The translations under genes and the position numbers were made by a program. Shown here one piece after another: positions 55,801 through 62,888 of a stretch of DNA of 64,000 nt; positions within the stretch are counted from its first letter, which is position 1, and every line of letters starts with the position of its first letter. The stretch spans positions 1 through 64,000 of the forward strand of contig JBCBFT010000007.1 of NCBI GenBank assembly GCA_038527485.1, in the 5' to 3' direction. A model generated the notes under the pieces. The model did no database searches. It worked only from the letters and a program-made list of their open reading frames with translations, and was not told where the DNA came from. The stretch comes from JALEFZ01 sp038527485 (GTDB taxonomy: Bacteria > Bacteroidota > Bacteroidia > J057).

Positions 55801-56849
55801 ACAACGAGAACGAGAACATGCAGTGGAGAGCGTCTATCCAACTGAAGGCGCGCCAAGACTGGATGCAGTGGGCGATCAATACAAGTGCCTATGGTGGCAC
55901 CTATCGCCCCTCGATTGCAGCAGGTTCTATGGATTACTACGCGTGGGACTACTACGAGATAGATGTAGACAATAGCTACCTCATTGGAGATGCTTACAAC
56001 CTTGGAGATAGCTTGACGATCAGTCAGGGATATGTACAGGTTGGAATCGGTGCCAATGGCTTGGATTTGGGTTATGGTGTGTATTCAGAGTTTGTCTTTG
56101 GAAGTGTCTCTGGCGACTATGCTGGAACAGGTACACTGGCCAATGAGCTACAGAACTGCCGTGAAGTATGTCTACCCGAAGTACGCGTAGCTGCTCGTGT
56201 CCTCATGGAGGGTGCCTTCAACCAGACCCAAGGTACGATGAATAACAACCTAGCGGTCAATAACATGATCCCACTTTCCCAGCCATTTGCTCCTTATGGA
56301 TTCAAGGACGTGGTGACGCTGGATAGCATCCCTACGGGCGTGGCAGATTGGATGTTGTTGCAAGTTCGTTCAGAGTCTGACTCTGCACATGTCGTCGCAC
56401 AAGCTGTAGGATTTGTGAAGCCTGATGGTGACTTGGTGGGGCTAGATGGTCATTCTTTGATCAGCCTCCCGATAGATCCGCGCAAGGATTACTACATCTC
56501 CGTGATTGCCAAGGGACACTTGGGAGTCATGACTAAGAATGCCAAAGTCCGTAAGGGTGTCTCACTCATGCATGACTTTACAGCAGACATATCAGAAATC
56601 TACACCCTGCCTGGAACAGCCAATCCTGCCATGGTACAACTACCGACTGGCCAGTATGCCCTATGGGCAGGAGATACAGATCTCAATGGTGCAGTCAACT
56701 CTGTAGACTTCAGCCAGGTATTGATCAACTACTTCCAGACAGGATACTTCCTCACAGATATAGACCTTACGGGTATCATTAACTCTGTAGACTATCAGTT
56801 CGTAGCCAAAAACTACTTCAAGTTTGCACAACTACCCCGTAAAGACTGA
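49833..56849 (+). CDS. Giant secreted LamG/lectin protein ending in a dockerin-like pair
   Basis: 2,338 residues. Signal peptide to about 27 (TSQAQ). Domains in order: LamG/concanavalin-like (about 30-250), CBM6-like beta-sandwich (about 260-400, AECGTVGSLWQQ), Ig/PKD-type modules, two H-type-lectin-like repeats (about 1190-1440, GQWHTLNYNNTYEKPVII), an SdrD B-like domain (about 1510-1630, LGDFIWEDANENGVQDGTES), more PKD-like units, and a C-terminal dockerin-like pair (about 2283-2338, GDTDLNGAVNSVDFSQVL and DIDLTGIINSVDYQFV). There is no type A or B T9SS sorting domain at the end. The next gene carries one, suggesting non-covalent surface attachment. It starts with two candidate ATGs (49833, 49842). 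Confidence 0.85.
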   Translation: MRSMGFLRFFFILAVSSGMLLTTSQAQRVTTDLLALYEFDEGAGSTVYDKSSVGTPLNLQIGNTGNIQWLSGNGINIQSATILQTPVAASKIMTACMSSHEVTMEAWVRPQNSSQSGPARIMSISENTAKRNMTLGQSGSRYIGRVRTGTANNGTPDNQGPSSSVSTSQVQHLVYTYENGQDKIYLNGALVATRSRSGDFSNWDTGYHLMMGNEMTQDRKWLGEIYLSAVYSRALTPTEITQNYQAGYVTTPPNPNEDWVEAECGTVGSLWQQKLDGDASQGQYVEIQSGYTSYNSATTSASGQVRYNVEVSSAGYYNVFGRILTPSYSENSFWVKVNNSSWAEWHTGVFSAWSWEKVTDYGYNPYFYLNSGSNVITVAYREPGSKLDKLFVSQSNTVPSGLGGAAQGCAPTFEAPEGWSHECGSGIEVEVVGQGVKGYSSATLNFANSSSVDSVILIVTSKAGGYPSSITFTGSNGQTAVATPKVMPSASGSSTSSVREYKVKIDGNLSSATASGLNSYTYSYVAYVFRSNSSYENGEVAIPVGEYFYHSDKTYTMDIPASSDDRNITIQVPLSEINNDSRIVNMTVEAGGVTETVTANTYDQGNSLLLLTATLQNVPAGTDEITIEIESPSSNGDSFGATGYITADIDCNACSLPTIYKWVRVNYGSWQSTTVANVCVGDIVELCVDPVNLQGYQWAGPNGYTSTLSTPIISDSITTAEEGVYTLTYTDPTVANCGTTINFTVNVSEPMVPTINLSANQINANQTVTISTNDVNDYQRIYIPVGSFYTGSMDRMVFGADDDATGGSNTMFRDVQVYESNTGNGVNIDFNNYTLSSYGTSQDNGTYAVSNNGGDLMIQDNAWKSIDLNYNVTIYTILSFEVKTTDMGELHFIGFDNDTDEQNSLAYLFMLFGSDAWGTTSNEHAYGAYSKPEYNWNFGSSASPATGTGLGPFNVTYAGGTQVVSLEVDQGYCDYTYRDTIEVACPTVDAGVDVEICECDLVSNGVCQDNGRAVTLTASGGSSYAWSNGATTQSITVSPLATTTYTVTTSGPGSCSNTADVTVTVVDGPEAEFQQIPTVALCENETFVFEAVNQGPGVASSEYVWDFGPTASPSGAIGIGPHQVRFLVTSGQTDCREVTLTVGSGACMDVNKANVFIAPTAHIDSLVVNDPSCQETAGSVTVNTEGWVIGESGMVTVSQNNFGQWHTLNYNNTYEKPVIIMQSLTSGDVNPAHVRVRNTGHAKTEFQIEEWDYQDGYHGAENISYIILEQGTHTLSDGTTIEAGYANIGSGFSSVSLNGGYTTTPVVLTQVASFNYTRSVVARQKNVGTTSFQVRLQNKESYEKSNNSHPGNEKVSFIAIEKTQGSANGQAFEAGVLVDVTHNFKQLTYSQTFNAMPALVYSMQSYDGGDPAAIRHKSQDQLGAQLRIEEETSHDSETNHTTENIGYIAFERGDIYAGMEYRVDGGAWTIGENNYTFENLGLGSHTLETRTINGCNTSVEDTTVNIGAGLCASLGDFIWEDANENGVQDGTESGIAGIKVYLLEGCTGLVKLDSTTTNGNGIYTFNNLNVGGSYRVQLAQEVLDNGYTVTGQNTGTDEAVDSDAGANGVTDCVTLSQAGAYNDLDIGLNYECTVTDPGTIGGDQSYCTVLGVYPTPITNVSEADGGVGVEYQWRWSERTDIPFEFWVVKPNSNMASMNINHIVSKTCYLVRMARKCPGEAWVPSNVIAIEINYTPKTSFSITYPEGTTVQSSNDSVKVIFEARTWPNASYSWDLTGSLNPMGIPMDSTGRKVYAYYTSPTTYTASLTMSTPECDSTLSIFVKIDDAAGCSNITDPGTISGDQYSCSVPYDASTIGGEAATGAVGAVEYEWAYSNDLNIPVQLWEAIPSGNSTSIDPDQYLGLLTQTTYFVRRARSIGCNAFRHSNVVTIEVQENLQSACEITEPASQNFGANLPGVIQGGTSSEYSWHYETAQVLTYADGTARVTGLLRNNENENMQWRASIQLKARQDWMQWAINTSAYGGTYRPSIAAGSMDYYAWDYYEIDVDNSYLIGDAYNLGDSLTISQGYVQVGIGANGLDLGYGVYSEFVFGSVSGDYAGTGTLANELQNCREVCLPEVRVAARVLMEGAFNQTQGTMNNNLAVNNMIPLSQPFAPYGFKDVVTLDSIPTGVADWMLLQVRSESDSAHVVAQAVGFVKPDGDLVGLDGHSLISLPIDPRKDYYISVIAKGHLGVMTKNAKVRKGVSLMHDFTADISEIYTLPGTANPAMVQLPTGQYALWAGDTDLNGAVNSVDFSQVLINYFQTGYFLTDIDLTGIINSVDYQFVAKNYFKFAQLPRKD

Positions 56850-56861
56850 TGATAAGATACT

Positions 56862-56893
56862 GGATCGTGTACCCTCCCCAGGGTACATGATCC
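56862..56893 (+). terminator. Intercistronic hairpin between the giant gene and its T9SS neighbour
   Basis: GGATCGTGTACCCT (56862-56875), CCCC, AGGGTACATGATCC (56880-56893): 14 pairs with one G-U, no proper T run. It may be a weak terminator or a processing/stability element lowering expression of the downstream gene. Confidence 0.5.
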
Positions 56894-56939
56894 CCTCAGC
56901 TTCTTTTCTGCAATTCAAACAATGCCAATATAGTTAATC

Positions 56940-58088
56940 ATGTTCAAGCACCTTTACGCTTCATTCTTGCTCTTTACCCTTGCTGTAGTCAGCATGCCTC
57001 AGATGTGGGCTCAAGACTTCACCATTTATTATGAGTCTATTCCTGATGAGGTAAATGACGTAGATTCTGTCAAGCTCTATTTATTCAATAACACAAGTAG
57101 CGCTATCAGCTTGGAGGCAGCCAATATTTCGATTGCCTTCGATCCCGCGCTTTCAGAGGTCAATACAGCAGCACCCCCTGTAGTCGACAACCTCAACGAT
57201 GCCTACAATTCTTTCTACTTTGTAGGAGGTCCTTACCAGGCAGAGGTAAACTCGAACTTTATGCCTTCAGAATATGATGGCGTAAACTACACAAACCGCT
57301 TCCAGTACGCGAATACATACTTTCCATTCCTCCCAGGTGCGTCACCCTTCTCTATTCCAGCAAATGCTTCATTGAACCATGCGTTGACCGTCGTATTCTC
57401 AAGAAAAGTCACAGGAACCCCTGGACAGTTTTATGTAGAAGACGCGGATGAGTACGCGGGTGTCAACATGCAAGCCAATGGCAATCCTTTCTTCCCTTAC
57501 AATGCATTGCCCATTCTTCCTACTACCTTCCCTGTGGAGCTGTTGGACTTTACGGCTTATCAAGTAGGAGAAGCTACGGTACAACTAGACTGGATCACTG
57601 CGCAGGAGGAAAACTCAGCTGTATTTCAGATTGAGCGAAGTGTAGATGGAGCTGTATTCACCAATATTGGAGAAATCGCAGCAGCAGGAAACTCTCAAGA
57701 GACTTTAGAATATACGTTCCTAGATTTTCCAGTACCTACCTCTACCCTTTTGTATCGCCTGCGTCAGGTAGACATTGATGGGTCATTTACTTACTCAGAT
57801 AAGGTAGAAGTAGTCATCGGGAGTGGATTCCAAGCCAATTTGGATCTTTTTCCCAATCCTGCGACAGACCTGCTCAATATTCGTGCACTGGTATCTGCCG
57901 AACGTAAGTTTGACCTGTATGTACTAGATGTGCAGGGTAAGATCTTGATTCAAAAGAACACAGTTGACTTCTCCAACTCTACCATTGATGTAGATGTATC
58001 CAAGCTAGCGGCTGGGCAGTATATGGTACAGTTGATAGAAGACAGTAGCGACGAAGTGTATGCAGAAAGATTCACCATCGTACGCTAA
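56940..58088 (+). CDS. T9SS-sorted protein with a cohesin-like N-terminal domain
   Basis: 382 residues. Signal peptide 1-24 (QMWAQ). About 25-195 is a beta-sandwich (DSVKLYLFNNTSSAI, ISIAFDPALSEV) that could be cohesin-like. About 200-290 is a linker/FnIII-like segment often found before sorting domains (FPVELLDFTAYQVGEATVQL then DWITAQEENSAVFQIERS). About 305-382 is the T9SS type A domain (LFPNPATDLLNI, YVLDVQGKILIQ, LAAGQYMVQLIED). It lies 90 bp after the dockerin-bearing giant, so a surface scaffold role is an attractive hypothesis. Confidence 0.8.
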   Translation: MFKHLYASFLLFTLAVVSMPQMWAQDFTIYYESIPDEVNDVDSVKLYLFNNTSSAISLEAANISIAFDPALSEVNTAAPPVVDNLNDAYNSFYFVGGPYQAEVNSNFMPSEYDGVNYTNRFQYANTYFPFLPGASPFSIPANASLNHALTVVFSRKVTGTPGQFYVEDADEYAGVNMQANGNPFFPYNALPILPTTFPVELLDFTAYQVGEATVQLDWITAQEENSAVFQIERSVDGAVFTNIGEIAAAGNSQETLEYTFLDFPVPTSTLLYRLRQVDIDGSFTYSDKVEVVIGSGFQANLDLFPNPATDLLNIRALVSAERKFDLYVLDVQGKILIQKNTVDFSNSTIDVDVSKLAAGQYMVQLIEDSSDEVYAERFTIVR

Positions 58089-58130
58089 CCATCTAACTTG
58101 TAAGAAGAGCGTAAAGTAAAGTTAAAGCGT

Positions 58131-58158
58131 AAGCCACTCCTCTTGGGGTGGCTTTTTT
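58131..58158 (+). terminator. Terminator after the T9SS protein
   Basis: AAGCCACTCC, TCTT, GGGGTGGC then six T (58153-58158); nearly identical to the terminator at 49137. Confidence 0.88.
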
Positions 58159-58318
58159 GGTATGTAGAATATAAACAATGAGGGAAAGGGCCTGTTGGGA
58201 AATGTCTATAGATGTGATAAGAATGACATCAGGAGTGTTAATATTGTAATATAATTGAAAAGAATTGGGACTTTCTGGAAGAAAGACGCAAGACGAAGTA
58301 CTTCAAAACATCTAACTC

Positions 58319-60235
58319 GTGGAAAAAAGTCAAACCCTTACCTCTGCTACGCCTATACACATTGTCCTAGATTTTGACAGCACCTTTATCCAAGTAGAAA
58401 CGATGGAAGAGTTGGCTGATATCGCGCTGGACAGCCGCCAGGACAAGGCCGCCATTCTCTCACAAATACAAGCGCTCACCCAACTAGGACTCGTCGGTAA
58501 GATTCCCTACAATGAATCCCTCAATCGTCGTTTGAAGCTGATTAAAGCCCATAGAGACCACCTGTCCGCACTGGTCGATCGACTGAAGAAGCGTGTATCG
58601 GTGAGCATCAACCGCAACAAATCGTTCTTTCAGGAAAATCCCGACCAGATTTACATCATCTCACAGAGTTTCAAAGATGTGATTTGGCCTGTAGTAGAAG
58701 GATTTGGGATAAAGGAAACGCACGTATTCGGCAATTCTTTCGTCTTTGATGAAGAGGGAAATATCACGGGGGTCAGCGAAGAGAATCCATTGGCCCATAG
58801 TTTAGGGAAGACTAAAATACTGGAGTCTTTGGAATTGCAGGGAAATGTACAGGTGATAGGGGACGCAATCACGGACTTACAAATGAAGGAAAAAGGACTG
58901 GCAGATACATTTTTTGTCTTTACAGAAAATGTATATCGCGAGGGAATCCTTGGACAAGCAGACCATATCACGCCCAGTTTTGATGAATTTCTCTTCGTCA
59001 ATCAGATTCCAGGAGCTATTTCATTCCCCAAAAACAGAATCAAAGTATTACTTCTGGAAAATATTCACCCCTTGGCGGAGGATGCCTTCAGACAGGAGGG
59101 ATACCAAGTCGAGATCATCGGGCGAGCACTCAGCGAGGACGAGCTATGCGAGAAGATCAAAGATGTATCCATCATTGGGATTCGTTCTAAGACGCAGATT
59201 ACAGAGAAGGTACTTGAGCATGCCAATAGGTTGCTGGTGATTGGTGCTTTCTGCATAGGAACGAATCAGATTGACTTGGGGGCTGCCTCTGAGAAGGGCG
59301 TAGTCGTTTTCAACGCACCTTACAGCAACACGCGCTCTGTGGTGGAGCTTGCTATCGGAGAGATGATCATGCTGATGCGCCGCATCCCGTCTATGAATGC
59401 AGGAATGCATCGTGGGGTGTGGAACAAATCCGCCAAAGACAGCTACGAGATCCGTGGCAAGCGATTGGGGATCATAGGATACGGCAACATCGGAGCCCAG
59501 CTCTCAGTCCTAGCCGAGGCGATGGGCATGCAAGTATACTACTATGACTTGATCGAGAAGCTAGCCCTGGGAAATGCGGTGAAGATTGGTTCCTTGAGAG
59601 ATCTGCTCTCTGTGGTAGATGTGGTCTCGCTCCACGTGGATGGACGACAGGAGAATCAATTATTGATAGGAGAGGAGGAGCTCGCGGCGATGAAGCCAGG
59701 TGCAATCCTGCTCAACCTCAGTCGAGGGAAGGTCGTGGACATCCCTGCTTTGGTCAAATACTTGAAAAACGGACATCTCCGCGGAGCTGCCTTGGATGTA
59801 TATCCGCTCGAACCCAAATCCAATCAAGATGAATTTGTTTCTGAGCTCCTAGGGCTAGACAATGTGATCCTGACGCCACATATTGGGGGGAGCACGCAAG
59901 AAGCCCAGCAAAATATCGCACAGTATGTCCCCGCGCGCATCACAGACTACATCAATTCAGGAAATTCTTATGGCAGTGTCAACTTCCCCGAGGCGCAGAT
60001 TTCAGGCAAGGGCCATGCACACCGCCTCCTGCATATCCACCACAACGTGCCAGGCGTCATGAGCAAGATCACTCAAGCCATGGCCGATCACGTGGTCAAC
60101 ATCGAGGGACAGACTCTGAAGACCAACGAGCAAATTGGCTATTTGATCATGGACATCAATCAGGACTATGACACAGTGGTGCTAGACAAGCTCCGTACCA
60201 TCGAGCACACCATCCGCTTTAGGGTCCTCTACTAG
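58319..60235 (+). CDS. serA: Phosphoserine phosphatase-phosphoglycerate dehydrogenase fusion
   Basis: 638 residues joining the first and last steps of serine synthesis. About 10-225 is a HAD phosphatase of the SerB type: DFDST (18-22, nucleophile Asp18) and GDAITDLQM (181-189). About 240-555 is D-3-phosphoglycerate dehydrogenase: Rossmann GYGNIG (387-392) and catalytic HIGG in LTPHIGGSTQEA. About 565-638 is an ACT domain (HHNVPGVMSKITQAMADHVV) for likely serine feedback. The start is GTG 58319, since the next ATG would remove HAD motif I. The middle enzyme SerC is not in the window. The gene ends in tandem in-frame stops that begin a hairpin array. Confidence 0.9.
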   Translation: MEKSQTLTSATPIHIVLDFDSTFIQVETMEELADIALDSRQDKAAILSQIQALTQLGLVGKIPYNESLNRRLKLIKAHRDHLSALVDRLKKRVSVSINRNKSFFQENPDQIYIISQSFKDVIWPVVEGFGIKETHVFGNSFVFDEEGNITGVSEENPLAHSLGKTKILESLELQGNVQVIGDAITDLQMKEKGLADTFFVFTENVYREGILGQADHITPSFDEFLFVNQIPGAISFPKNRIKVLLLENIHPLAEDAFRQEGYQVEIIGRALSEDELCEKIKDVSIIGIRSKTQITEKVLEHANRLLVIGAFCIGTNQIDLGAASEKGVVVFNAPYSNTRSVVELAIGEMIMLMRRIPSMNAGMHRGVWNKSAKDSYEIRGKRLGIIGYGNIGAQLSVLAEAMGMQVYYYDLIEKLALGNAVKIGSLRDLLSVVDVVSLHVDGRQENQLLIGEEELAAMKPGAILLNLSRGKVVDIPALVKYLKNGHLRGAALDVYPLEPKSNQDEFVSELLGLDNVILTPHIGGSTQEAQQNIAQYVPARITDYINSGNSYGSVNFPEAQISGKGHAHRLLHIHHNVPGVMSKITQAMADHVVNIEGQTLKTNEQIGYLIMDINQDYDTVVLDKLRTIEHTIRFRVLY

Positions 60236-60346
60236 TAGGACCACCGCTACGGCGTGGTCAGGTTCCCTTCACCGCCATGGCGTGGTCAGGTTCCCTTCAC
60301 CGCTACGGCGTGGTCAAATCCACATCACCGTTCAGCGTGGTCAAAC
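60235..60346 (+). repeat. Array of four stop-codon hairpin units
   Basis: GTAG (60235-60238) is in frame as the second of two stops. Unit 1 is GACCAC, C, GCT, AC, GGC, GTGGTC; units 2-4 follow at about 27-bp spacing with GGCGTGGTCAGGTTCCC spacers and increasing decay. The last 10 coding bases match the thioredoxin locus too (CCTCTACTAGTAGG in both), so the repeat reaches into the coding region. The rest of the gap to 60584 is AT-rich and without a gene. Confidence 0.8.
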
Positions 60347-60584
60347 CCCAACCACACAACCATCCTATGTAGATATGTCCATTTATGGCATATCTACATA
60401 AAATATGGTACATTCACATAAGACACGATATTATGACTAAAAGCTTCGTATATCCAAAAACCTATTCTAGAGCCTCCATTGGCCGAAAGGGAAAATTTTT
60501 TCAAAAAAAGTCGTGCAGATATTTGGTTAATAAAATTAACTAGATTATTATTGTAATAAGTTAAAGAAATTTAGGAAAGATCAA

Positions 60585-61190
60585 ATGGATCAGGACCCAG
60601 ATTTAATAGACATGGAAGCCCTCAGTCCGAGAGAAAGTCTCAACTTGATTACGGACATTTTGCAAGAGGCAAAAGAGCGTCAGGAGCAAAATGGCATCAT
60701 CTACATCTTTTGGGGCATCTTAGTGGCAGCCGTAAGTTTGGCACAATTCGTTCTTCAAGAGATGGGCATGTACCACTGGATTTTTTTAGCTTATATGATT
60801 ATTCCTTTGGGAGTTGTGGTAAATTACTTTGCCTTCCCAAGGTATAGAGAGCGAGGCACAGCGAATTTTATTGGTCAAGTGGTGGGGGTTGTGTGGATAT
60901 TCGCTGCAGCTAATATGATGATCTTAGGATTTGCGCTTTATGGAGAGTTAACAAAGCATCTTGCGCCATTTATCATGATTTTGTTAGGGTTGGCACTCAG
61001 CGCTTCAGGTTATTTACTCAAAGTACGGATCCTCTTCTATGCTGGAATATTAGCTAACGTCGTCGGATTGATATGTTTTTGGGTGCCCTTAAATTATCAT
61101 CCACTTACGATGGCCTCTGTAAGTATGATCTCTGTATTTTTGCCAGGAGTTATTTTGAATAGAGCGTTTATCGCCCGAAAGCATGTATAA
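60585..61190 (+). CDS. Multi-pass membrane protein paired with a winged-helix regulator
   Basis: 201 residues. A 35-residue acidic N-terminus (LITDILQEAKERQEQNGIIY) precedes six hydrophobic segments (about 40-58, 64-82, 98-118, 124-142, 146-164, 168-190). Unrecognised family, but membrane proteins of this shape are often followed by a small winged-helix gene. Its last 8 bases overlap the next gene, so the two are coupled. Confidence 0.7.
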   Translation: MDQDPDLIDMEALSPRESLNLITDILQEAKERQEQNGIIYIFWGILVAAVSLAQFVLQEMGMYHWIFLAYMIIPLGVVVNYFAFPRYRERGTANFIGQVVGVVWIFAAANMMILGFALYGELTKHLAPFIMILLGLALSASGYLLKVRILFYAGILANVVGLICFWVPLNYHPLTMASVSMISVFLPGVILNRAFIARKHV

Positions 61191-61479
61191 AGACCTAGAT
61201 CCGCTGATTCATTCTAAACTAAGGCTTACTATGATGTCTCATCTAGTAAAGTCAGGAAGGAGTGACTTCAAAGAATTGAAGGCATTAACAAAGGCAAATT
61301 CGGGAAATATCAGTATTCAGTTAAATAAGTTAGAGGAAGCTGGATACCTCCATGTGAAAAAAGGCTTTAAAAATAACTATCAATATACGATGGTTGAACT
61401 GACAGATAAAGGTCTCAAAGCATTTGAAAACTATGTACATGCACTCAAGACCTACATCTACCTAACAGAAGCAGAGTAA
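61183..61479 (+). CDS. Winged-helix DNA-binding regulator
   Basis: 98 residues, a single winged HTH: HSKLRLTMMSHLVKSGRSDF, then KELKALTKANSGNISIQLNK (recognition helix) and the wing HVKKGFKNNYQYTMVELTDK. It fits the HTH_34/MarR-like family of one-domain regulators that accompany membrane proteins. It starts inside the end of the upstream gene (8-bp overlap). Confidence 0.85.
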   Translation: MYKDLDPLIHSKLRLTMMSHLVKSGRSDFKELKALTKANSGNISIQLNKLEEAGYLHVKKGFKNNYQYTMVELTDKGLKAFENYVHALKTYIYLTEAE

Positions 61480-61763
61480 GAGAAAGGAAAATGGCTTTAT
61501 GTGCCTGTGACAGAGGATAATATGAAGCATACATCTAGCCTTTCAAAAGAGAATAGCGCGTAGGTTTCCCTACTGCACACAAGATTTTTTTACACGATAA
61601 GTTGATACCAGGGGGTGTTTGCCTTCTGAAAGAATCTCTACGACCATTGGTGGTAGTAGAAAAATAAATCTGGCCTTGTCGGAACGATGGATCATTTTTC
61701 CTCACGGCTACTATTATCCCATATTCCCAGAAATTTCAGTGAAAAAATATAAAACGATCAGTT

Positions 61764-62594
61764 ATGAAAAGTTTATGGTCTAAACCGTTTTCTATTGGCA
61801 TCTTCTTGCTTCTCAGTATCAGCCTCAGTACTTCCTTCACAGGTTGTGCAGCTGCTGAAGAGACTTACGGCCCTGCTTACGAAGTAACATTCGCCTCTGA
61901 TAGGCCCGCCTTGTCAGACCTCCTCAATATCCAGGAGAAGATATACAGTGCCTTCGTACAGTCTATGATACAGGAAAAGTACGAGCCATTGGGGGAACTC
62001 GCACAGAAACTAGATGAACTAGTGGCAGCAAACCCACAGAACCTTGTGGTTTACTGGAAAGGCTATCTGAGCTACTACACCGCCATTTATTACTCCCAGG
62101 TAGGGGACAAAGCCAAGTCAGAAAAGGAAATCATGTCTACGGTAGAACAGCTAGAAGATATGGAAGGAAAGAATGCAGAAGATTATGCCCTTCTTTGTAT
62201 GGCCAAAAGTTACAGCATCCAGTTCCTCTCCTCATTCAAGGCAGCGGTCGCTTCAGGTAAAGTAAAAGATTATGGAGAGAAAGCGCTTTCTATAGACCCT
62301 CAAAATCTCCGCGCTTACTATGTACTAGGAAGCAACGATTACTACACACCTGAGCAGTACGGTGGGGGCAAAAAGGTAGAAGAATATCTGCTCAAGGCCC
62401 TAGAGCAGCCCGATCAGGCAGTCGAAAATCCCTACCTCCCTTCATGGGGAAGAGAAGAGACTTATGAGATGCTCATCAAATTCTACATCAAGAAAGAAAA
62501 GTGGGACAAAGCCAAGGCTAAACATGAAGAAGCTACTGAGCGTTTCCCCGATAGCTATCAGATTGCGATGCTAGAAAGCGAGCTTGAAGGATAG
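61764..62594 (+). CDS. TPR-like lipoprotein
   Basis: 276 residues. Lipobox SFTGC (Cys about 28). The mature part is helical with TPR-type repeats (AKSEKEIMSTVEQLEDMEGK, AEDYALLCMAKSYSI, then VKDYGEKALSIDPQNLRAYY and a last pair near WDKAKAKHEEATERFPDSYQ). Probably a periplasmic scaffold. It lies 294 bp upstream of a TonB-dependent receptor gene, with a hairpin between. Confidence 0.75.
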   Translation: MKSLWSKPFSIGIFLLLSISLSTSFTGCAAAEETYGPAYEVTFASDRPALSDLLNIQEKIYSAFVQSMIQEKYEPLGELAQKLDELVAANPQNLVVYWKGYLSYYTAIYYSQVGDKAKSEKEIMSTVEQLEDMEGKNAEDYALLCMAKSYSIQFLSSFKAAVASGKVKDYGEKALSIDPQNLRAYYVLGSNDYYTPEQYGGGKKVEEYLLKALEQPDQAVENPYLPSWGREETYEMLIKFYIKKEKWDKAKAKHEEATERFPDSYQIAMLESELEG

Positions 62595-62672
62595 ACACCA
62601 ACTGCAACGATAATAGAAGAATCTACATAAAACAATATTACGTTATATAGATTCATTCATCAAAACTTAAAA

Positions 62673-62717
62673 GGGAGGCAAGAAGCCCCAGGTATACAAG
62701 ATGACTTCTTGCCTCCC
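62673..62717 (+). terminator. 13-bp perfect hairpin after the TPR lipoprotein
   Basis: GGGAGGCAAGAAG (62673-62685), 19-nt loop, CTTCTTGCCTCCC (62705-62717). No T run, so it may be a 3'-end stabiliser or attenuator rather than a classic terminator. Confidence 0.5.
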
Positions 62718-62888
62718 CTCTACCTACATCTACTTATCTCAATAAGCAAAACAGTCCATAGGGACAGCAAGATCCCTCCATGAGATTGTTTGTACTACGC
62801 CTGAGTGACCATCCTCAGGAAACTAAAAGGAACACATTTTCATACCGCAAGCTTTTTGCACAAACTTTTAATCTCATTTAACACTGTG

